Assembly (NCBI RefSeq): GCF_016623615.1
Contig: NZ_JAEHFX010000002.1
Coordinates: 248,001-312,000, forward strand
Reading direction: 5' to 3'
Length of the DNA stretch: 64,000 bases
DNA from: Adhaeribacter terrigena
Lineage (GTDB): Bacteria > Bacteroidota > Bacteroidia > Cytophagales > Hymenobacteraceae
Shown here: one piece after another, positions 58,892-64,000 of the stretch
How positions within the stretch are numbered: the stretch's first letter is position 1
How the letters are laid out: each line of letters opens with the position of its first letter
Translations under genes and position numbers: made by a program
Notes under the pieces: generated by a model
Databases searched by the model: none
What the model was told of the DNA's origin: nothing
Seen by the model: only the letters and a program-made list of their open reading frames with translations

Positions 58892-60200
58892 AAGCGTATT
58901 GTCTTAAAACCGGACTGTCGTCTTTCAACATTTCCGGCGTAAAAGATGGAATAACTTTTTCCATCCGGTCCATTAAATCTACAATAAAACTGCGCAGGAA
59001 CATAATGGAGCTCGGTACCCGTTCCACCACCAGCGAAAACAAACTCACCGGCCGGTACGGCACGTCGCCGATCTTGTCTTTATTCAGGTCGTAGCCTTCG
59101 TATTTATCCCAGTAATTATGGCTGAAATAATTGCTTGCGCTGTTGGCGTTCGTAGAAACGTCAAACGTGTTGCTCATGAAATTATTCAGCCGAAACGTAT
59201 CTTCTGAGCAGCTCGAAAGCACGCGCAACGCCCAGCCATTTCCCTGGAACGTATTCTTTTCGATGTGCAGGTAAGTAGACCCTTCCATATAAATGCCGGC
59301 CGTATTTTTTATGAACCGGTTGTTTGAAATGGTGCTGCGACTGATGTCTTTCAACAGCAATCCGTACGCTGCCGGGCCCCAGTTGTGCTCAAAAGTATTG
59401 TGCTTCATCACAATATCGCGGGTGTACATCACGGCCACGCCGGCGCCGTTATTCCGGAAAGTATTGTGGGTATACACATTGCCATCAGAAAACATGAAGT
59501 GCAAACCGTACCGGATGTTTCCGAAGCTCAGGTTGTCTTTTATGGTGCAGCGTTTGGCGAATTCCAGGTAAATGCCGTCGCGGTGACCGCTGGTTTTATT
59601 GTCTGAAATCTTGATAAAATCGGAATACCACAAATGGATCGCGTTGCCTGAAGTCGTTTCCGTTCGCGCTTCACCTTCCACAATATTGCGGCTCACGGTA
59701 CAGCTATCGGTGCGTTGTAAATAAATGCCGAAAAAAGCGTTTTTAATGTGGTTGTCGGTAATGGTAACGTGCGCGCCTTCGTACACTTTTATAGCCGAAT
59801 AATCGCGCATGTAACTCACTTCCACGTTCTGCAATTCAAAGCCTTTGATCACTACGTGCCGCGTTTCCACCTGAAAGATGCCGCCTTTGTTTTTCGCATC
59901 GATAACCGGTTTCCCTACGCCAATAAGTTGCACCGGTTTTTTGATCTGGATGTTGCTTTCCGTATAATAACCTTTCTGTACCAAAATGCGGTCGTGCGGT
60001 TTGGCTGCATTCACTGCAGAAGTTACCGTTTTGTAATCGCAGGTTTTGCAGACTTTTAAGTCGGCCGCGTGAGTAGGATTTAAAACAAAAAACGTCAGGG
60101 AAAACAGCAGAAAAAGTGCTGAACATTTCAGGGTCAGTAGTCCGTCAGCTAAAGCAGACGGCAATGAATATTTCGGCAAATATAGATTCAGCCTTTTCAT
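58878..60200 (-). CDS. nosD: Periplasmic copper-site maturation protein NosD
   Basis: A 440-aa right-handed beta-helix protein with many CASH/parallel-beta repeats (ITDNHIKNAFFGIYLQRT, IKISDNKTSGHRDGIYLEF, GNVYTHNTFRNNGAGVAVM, IVMKHNTFEHNWGPAAYGL) after a hydrophobic signal (CSALFLLFSLTFFVLN). It matures NosZ's CuZ site with NosFY. The start is uncertain: a REP/BIME element lies across the 5' region. I use ATG 60200, the nearest Met before the signal core; a frame extends to 60368 and overlaps nosL. The residues LPSALADGLL are repeat-encoded. Confidence 0.88.
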   Translation of the reverse strand: MKRLNLYLPKYSLPSALADGLLTLKCSALFLLFSLTFFVLNPTHAADLKVCKTCDYKTVTSAVNAAKPHDRILVQKGYYTESNIQIKKPVQLIGVGKPVIDAKNKGGIFQVETRHVVIKGFELQNVEVSYMRDYSAIKVYEGAHVTITDNHIKNAFFGIYLQRTDSCTVSRNIVEGEARTETTSGNAIHLWYSDFIKISDNKTSGHRDGIYLEFAKRCTIKDNLSFGNIRYGLHFMFSDGNVYTHNTFRNNGAGVAVMYTRDIVMKHNTFEHNWGPAAYGLLLKDISRSTISNNRFIKNTAGIYMEGSTYLHIEKNTFQGNGWALRVLSSCSEDTFRLNNFMSNTFDVSTNANSASNYFSHNYWDKYEGYDLNKDKIGDVPYRPVSLFSLVVERVPSSIMFLRSFIVDLMDRMEKVIPSFTPEMLKDDSPVLRQYAYDHA

Positions 60201-60297
60201 TTTCAATTGCCTAAATCCGTTGGTTAAAACCAACGGCAATGAAAAACGCTTTTTGAAAATCCGGGAGAAATTCATTGCCGCCTGCTTTAGCTGACGG
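60142..60297. repeat. Three-unit REP/BIME across the nosD 5' end
   Basis: CCGTCAGCTAAAGCAGACGG (60142-60161) and its inverted copy (60278-60297, one mismatch) each end in CAATGAAT; between them CCGTTGGTTAAAACCAACGG (60217-60236) plus CAATGAA. This is the head-to-tail and inverted arrangement of classic BIMEs. Confidence 0.9.
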
Positions 60298-60313
60298 TTC
60301 ATCAGATTATCCA

Positions 60314-60342
60314 AAAACGCTATGCTTTTCGGGGTAAAAACT
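60314..60342 (+). repeat. 29-bp element between nosL and nosD
   Basis: AAAACGCTATGCTTTT, seven bases, AAAACT; ten bases beyond the nosL stop. Confidence 0.9.
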
Positions 60343-60351
60343 GCCGGGCAA

Positions 60352-60813
60352 CTATTCGGGTCTTTCATTGCGCTTCACGGCTTGCACCGTCTCGTTCCAG
60401 GTCAGAATTCTGCCACCGTTTTTTTCCTGCATTTCGGTAGCCGCCGCGCGATTGGTAAACGCCGTTAAAAACATTCCCATCGGGCTCGGCAGGTTTTTGC
60501 TTTGCAGGAAGATGGCTTTGTCCGCATCGATCAGTTTTTCCGGCGTATTGAAATCGGTTACCAGGAACATCTTCGCTTTTTCTTTCGCATCGGCATTGTC
60601 TTCCAGGTATTTGATCATGCATTCCGAAGCATCGAAGTACAGCGCTTTGCCGGTTTTTAAAACCAGTTCGCTGGCGTATCGTTTGTCGGAAACGGTCATC
60701 TGGCAATGCGTGCAGTTAGCCTGGCCATAAGGAATGGGCTGTTGTTTGGCTTCGCAACCGGAAAGAAGCAGCGCGAAAAACGGTAGGGATAGAAGCAAAA
60801 AAAGTGTTTTCAT
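60352..60813 (-). CDS. nosL: Copper chaperone lipoprotein NosL
   Basis: A 153-aa lipoprotein: lipobox LLSGC about residue 20, copper-ligand motif NCTHCQMTVSDKRYASEL, then KALYFDASECMIKYL. NosL delivers Cu(I) to apo-NosZ. Start ATG 60813; the longer frame to 60945 is rejected. Part of the signal peptide (LLSLPFFALL) is encoded by a 29-bp element. Confidence 0.93.
   Translation of the reverse strand: MKTLFLLLSLPFFALLLSGCEAKQQPIPYGQANCTHCQMTVSDKRYASELVLKTGKALYFDASECMIKYLEDNADAKEKAKMFLVTDFNTPEKLIDADKAIFLQSKNLPSPMGMFLTAFTNRAAATEMQEKNGGRILTWNETVQAVKRNERPE
60777..60805 (+). repeat. 29-bp element in the nosL signal peptide
   Basis: AAAACGGTAGGGATAG, seven bases, AAAAGT; the T tract is degenerate. 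Confidence 0.62.
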
Positions 60814-60847
60814 ATGTGCGGTATGAGTTAAGTTCAGAAGTTTTGTT

Positions 60848-61459
60848 TCAGGCAGTCTGGAGTTTATCAGTAGCAGACCGGGTTTTCTTCCGGTAAAAGA
60901 ATTCAATATAAACGGCAATGGCGGCCAGTAAAATGGCGATTCCAATCGAGAGTCCGCCGATATCGGGAAGCGATAATGCCTTGAAGTTAAGCAATTGTTT
61001 GCTGCCTAAAAATGGCGGAATGTAGGTCATGCCCGGTACTTTTATGGGCGCCATCGGATCCAGGTTCGTTCCGAATTTAACCAGCCACATGTAGAAATCA
61101 ATTAACCCGGCAGTTCCGCCAATTATAACGGCTATTAACCAGGTCAGTACCAGTTTGCGGGAATTTAAAAAAGCAATGATAATGCCGGAGCCAATTAAGA
61201 AATAAACAATGTAGGGCATGTATTTCAGTTCGGCAAACGAATCGGCCTTAATTTTTTCCATGCCGATGTAGTGGTTCAGAATGTTGAAGTTTTGGAGGGT
61301 ATATTCGGTATTTCCTCCGAGTTTGTTTACCCAAATGTGCATTTCCAGTCCTTCCGGGTATTGCGGGGCTTCCAGGTAAATTTTCCACATGGGGAAGAAA
61401 AACAGGAGGCTCAGAGAAAGGGCCGCCAGCAGCATCAGAATTTTAGATACATTGCTCAT
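60848..61459 (-). CDS. Four-helix membrane protein of the nos cluster (NosB-like position)
   Basis: A 203-aa membrane protein with about four to five helices (ILMLLAALSLSLLFFFPMW, YMPYIVYFLIGSGIIIAFL, LVLTWLIAVIIGGTAGLIDF, IGIAILLAAIAVYIEFF) and a periplasmic loop after the first (KIYLEAPQYPEGLEMHIWVN). It occupies the place of NosB in clade II nos clusters; the identity is inferred from position and topology. It lies between nosZ and nosL. Confidence 0.75.
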   Translation of the reverse strand: MSNVSKILMLLAALSLSLLFFFPMWKIYLEAPQYPEGLEMHIWVNKLGGNTEYTLQNFNILNHYIGMEKIKADSFAELKYMPYIVYFLIGSGIIIAFLNSRKLVLTWLIAVIIGGTAGLIDFYMWLVKFGTNLDPMAPIKVPGMTYIPPFLGSKQLLNFKALSLPDIGGLSIGIAILLAAIAVYIEFFYRKKTRSATDKLQTA

Positions 61460-61511
61460 GGCGATATGTTTTTAAGTTTGTTTATGGCTTTTTTTATAAC
61501 TGAAAGCCGTT

Positions 61512-61543
61512 AAAAAATCGGAGCGGCTTTATAGGCCGCTCCG
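61512..61543 (-). terminator. nosZ terminator or attenuator
   Basis: CGGAGCGGC (61519-61527) pairs with GCCGCTCCG (61535-61543); a six-A run at 61512-61517 is the T tract for minus-strand transcription. It could reduce downstream nos expression relative to nosZ. Confidence 0.75.
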
Positions 61544-61559
61544 GTTAAAGTTTAGTTTA

Positions 61560-63590
61560 TCAAGGTTGGCTAGGGGCTTTTCTTTTTTCCCCGGTAGAGA
61601 AAGCAATCGGCACGTTAGAACCTTTGGCAGAAACCCTGGCATACCCCTGCATTTCCTGGTGAAGCGCAGAACAGAAGTCGGTACAATAGAATGGGAACAC
61701 CCCGGTTTTGGTTGGCACCCATTTGAAAGTATTCGTTGCGCCTGGCATGATCAGCAATTCTGCGTTTTGAGCACCCATCACGGCAAATCCATGCGGTACG
61801 TCCCAGTCTTGCTCCAGGTTGGTAACGTGGAAGTACACTTCGTTGCCCACTTCAATGCCTTCAATATTATCCGGGGTTAAGTGGCTTCGGATGGCAGTCA
61901 TGTACACGTCGATCCGGTTGCCGTTCTTAACCACTTTGGTATCACCTTCTTTGCGGGTTGCATACTGGTTTTTATTCGCATCGAGCTTGTACATTTTGGC
62001 ACTGTTCGGCGCGATTTTCTCAGCAGCAATGGCTTGTGCATAGTGCGGTTCACCAATTAGCGGGAAGTCTAAGAGCATTTTCATTTTCTCCCCGCTGATA
62101 TCGATCAGCTGGCCAGCCTGGGCTAACTCCGGGCCGGTTGGCAGATAACGGTCTTTGGTGATCTTGTTCATGGCCAGCAGGTATTTACTGCTCGGGTCTT
62201 TGGTATCGCCACCCGGAATCAGTAAGTGACCAATAGAGTAGTAAACCGGAATCCGGTCTTTTACTTTAAAGTCTTTCAGGCTCCATTTTACTACCTCAGA
62301 AGATACGAACATAGAAGAATACGCATTACCTTTACCATCGAACTCGGTGTGCAACGGACCTAAGCCCGGCTCTTTCACTTCTGCTCTTAGTACTGATTCG
62401 TATTTCAGCACCGGAATGCCGTTAATGTCGCCGATATAATCTTTGTTCTTAATAGCAGTCTGCATTTTAGAAAAAGAGTGAACCGGAATTACGGAAGCCA
62501 GTTTACCAGAGATCACAATGTTCTCACCGCTTGGGTCCACGTCAACTCCGTGCGGCGATTTTGGTACCGGCACCAGGTAAAGCATATCCGGGCATTCTTC
62601 CGGCAATAAGATCCGCACCGTTTTCTTCATGGTAGAAGTAGCCTGGTTCGTTTCGTGGTTCATTTTGTTGTGCGCGTAGTTGGCGGGAATTTCGCGGGCT
62701 TTGCCTTCCGCAGCGTATTTAGCCGCTAATTTCCAGTTCACGCACAGCAGGTAATCTTTGTCGTTCTGAGAAGCACCAACTTCTTTCAGCGTACCGGCTT
62801 TTTCGGTATTGTAAGAAGTAAAGAAGATCCAGTCAGAAGATGGGCCTTTACCGCCGTTCGCTAAGTCGTAGTCAAAACCAGGTACCATGATCTGGAAATC
62901 CAGGTTCATATCGCCATGGTCTTTGTCTACTTTCAGGAAGGAAATGGTACCGCGGAATTTGTCTTTATATTCTTTCAAAGATATGTCCTGCAGTTTGCCT
63001 TCGGCCGTTACCGGTACCGAGAAACGCGTACCCGCCACTACATATTCGTTGTTGTTGGTTGGGTAAGGCGAACAGTGGTTACCGGCTGAGTTGGGAATTT
63101 CCACGATCTCTACGGTCTCAAACGTTTTCAGGTCGATCCGGGCAATGCGCGGCGTATTATTACCATTCACGAATAACCAGCGGCCATCGGTGGTCTCATT
63201 GGCGCGCGAAAGTTTCGGGTGGTGCAGATCGTCCCAAGGCACAAAACCGAAAGACGTGTTCAGCATGGGCTTGGTATTTTCGTTATAGCCATAGCCATTT
63301 TCCGGGTTCTGCGAGAAGACCGGGATCACTTTCAGTAATCGGCCGGATGGAAGTCCGTAAACCGCAACCTGCCCGCTGAAACCGCCGGAAAGGAAAGAAT
63401 AATATTCATCGTGCTTGCCGGGCGCAACGTAAACGGCCGAAGCGGCATCCGAAGAAAGGGCCGAACTGGAAGAGCCGCCGGCAGCTTTATTATCGGTTTT
63501 GCTGCAGCTCTGCAAGCCAGGCATTACTGCCAGTGCTGCCACAAAAGCTGCGGCTGGCAGTAGTTTTTTGAAAGTGGATCTAGGGTCCAT
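61560..63590 (-). CDS. nosZ: Nitrous-oxide reductase, Sec-dependent clade II type
   Basis: A 676-aa copper enzyme. The N-terminus (KKLLPAAAFVAALAVMPGLQSC) is a Sec/lipoprotein-type signal, not a Tat signal, placing it in clade II. The propeller domain has AGNHCSPYPTNNNEY, YAHNKMNHETNQ and VPKSPHGVDVDPSGENI; the C-terminal cupredoxin has the CuA motif CTDFCSALHQEM (Cys 636, Cys 640, His 644, Met 647). It reduces N2O to N2. Upstream is a c-type cytochrome gene; downstream the NosB-like, nosL, nosD, nosF, nosY genes. Confidence 0.97.
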   Translation of the reverse strand: MDPRSTFKKLLPAAAFVAALAVMPGLQSCSKTDNKAAGGSSSSALSSDAASAVYVAPGKHDEYYSFLSGGFSGQVAVYGLPSGRLLKVIPVFSQNPENGYGYNENTKPMLNTSFGFVPWDDLHHPKLSRANETTDGRWLFVNGNNTPRIARIDLKTFETVEIVEIPNSAGNHCSPYPTNNNEYVVAGTRFSVPVTAEGKLQDISLKEYKDKFRGTISFLKVDKDHGDMNLDFQIMVPGFDYDLANGGKGPSSDWIFFTSYNTEKAGTLKEVGASQNDKDYLLCVNWKLAAKYAAEGKAREIPANYAHNKMNHETNQATSTMKKTVRILLPEECPDMLYLVPVPKSPHGVDVDPSGENIVISGKLASVIPVHSFSKMQTAIKNKDYIGDINGIPVLKYESVLRAEVKEPGLGPLHTEFDGKGNAYSSMFVSSEVVKWSLKDFKVKDRIPVYYSIGHLLIPGGDTKDPSSKYLLAMNKITKDRYLPTGPELAQAGQLIDISGEKMKMLLDFPLIGEPHYAQAIAAEKIAPNSAKMYKLDANKNQYATRKEGDTKVVKNGNRIDVYMTAIRSHLTPDNIEGIEVGNEVYFHVTNLEQDWDVPHGFAVMGAQNAELLIMPGATNTFKWVPTKTGVFPFYCTDFCSALHQEMQGYARVSAKGSNVPIAFSTGEKRKAPSQP

Positions 63591-63635
63591 GGTCTTAACT
63601 ATTTATAGTTATTAAAGAAAGTTAAATGGGTTCTA

Positions 63636-64000
63636 CTATTTCGCTCCGTCGTTCTGACGCATGAATTCCAGCAGCGCGCGGGCATCCGGTTCGGAGATAT
63701 CCTGATTTGTCATCTGGGTTAAGTGTTCGGCCAGAAGTTTTTTAGCCTGCGGATCTTTCTGAGTCATTTCTACCGGGTTAATAATCATGTTCATGATCCA
63801 TTCCGGTTTGCGGCGTTCCGTTACACCAGCCAGTCCAGGTCCTACAATTTTCTGATCGGAAAGCTGATGGCAGGCTGAACATTTTCCTTCGAAGACGGAT
63901 TTACCTTTAGCAGCTAAGGCGGCATCGAACTTGGAAACGTCTACTGATTTTACCGGGCCAACTCCTAAACCATTGTCCTCGGCAGGGGCACCTGGATCGT
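63636..64000 (-). CDS. c-type cytochrome of the nos cluster (partial at right edge)
   Basis: At least 121 residues run from the right edge to TAG 63636-63638. The heme motif GKCSACHQLSDQKIVGPGL is followed by helical segments (PEWIMNMIINP, DARALLEFMRQND) and Met candidates for the sixth ligand. Upstream of the motif is an acidic, Gly-rich stretch. It fits the single-heme cytochromes of clade II nos clusters that carry electrons to NosZ. The N-terminus and signal lie outside the window. Confidence 0.88.
   Translation of the reverse strand, partial: DPGAPAEDNGLGVGPVKSVDVSKFDAALAAKGKSVFEGKCSACHQLSDQKIVGPGLAGVTERRKPEWIMNMIINPVEMTQKDPQAKKLLAEHLTQMTNQDISEPDARALLEFMRQNDGAK

Noticed and set aside
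192-60805. A CRISPR array made of the 29-bp repeats
   Set aside because: Copies are dispersed hundreds to thousands of bases apart in both orientations, with seven internal variable bases and no regular spacers or cas genes.
192-60805. The 29-bp element as a XerCD dif site
   Set aside because: dif is normally one per chromosome; here there are dozens, and the sequence does not match the dif arms.

Overview
The window comes from a Bacteroidota genome, most likely the Cytophagales/Hymenobacteraceae group (Hymenobacter, Pontibacter, Adhaeribacter). Evidence: a T9SS sorting tail, LytTR/propeller two-component systems, DUF5777, TANNTTTG-type promoters and a Sec-type clade II NosZ. Base composition looks even and no integrase, transposase, tRNA, rRNA or CRISPR array was seen. 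About 60 genes are supported, both edge genes being partial.

Layout. 1-4.3 kb: receiver fragment, then a stressosome module (rsbR-rsbS-rsbT-RsbT/PP2C fusion-RsbT/histidine kinase). 4.7-8.9 kb: YceI protein with a propeller histidine kinase and LytTR regulator. 9.3-12.4 kb: two c-type heme lipoproteins, an OB-fold protein, a second YceI and a DUF5777 barrel. 12.5-17.5 kb: VOC protein, CarboxypepD_reg protein, three tandem paralogues of unknown function, sucC. 17.7-22.1 kb: CHAT protease with an ECF sigma factor and a membrane TPR anti-sigma-like protein. 22.3-29 kb: small proteins, a LolD-type ATPase, a conserved unknown, recQ, pgk, a STAS-like protein. 29.4-35 kb: a double D-Ala-D-Ala ligase, a PASTA protein, a T9SS cargo protein, a rhodanese. 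35-43.2 kb (all minus): nadB, nadA, Rrf2, a PRPP-synthetase-like small protein, MIP18-type assembly factor, heme-copper-like membrane protein, DUF2249, hemerythrin and Ric, i.e. NO/iron-sulfur stress. 43.9-49.8 kb: B12-dependent ribonucleotide reductase and companions. 50-64 kb: norCB, proline dehydrogenase, an unknown 603-aa protein, queD, a beta-propeller lipoprotein and the nos cluster (nosY-F-D-L-membrane protein-nosZ-cytochrome c). NO and N2O reduction are thus encoded; no nitrite reductase is visible here.

The most striking signal is not a gene. A length-locked 29-bp element, AAAACGSTAKSSTTTT then seven variable bases then AAAAST, occurs about 34 times clearly and about 7 times weakly, in both orientations. 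It sits in intergenic gaps, on stop codons, next to a few start codons, and inside coding sequence only at linkers, inter-helix loops, a signal peptide or protein ends. Three short A/T tracts spaced about one helical turn apart flank a GC core. The architecture and placement resemble DNA uptake signal sequences (Haemophilus USS, Neisseria DUS), but a nucleoid or regulator binding site, or a mobile mini-repeat, remains possible. Classical REP/BIME-like inverted repeats of at least four other families are also present, one of them lying across the 5' end of nosD.
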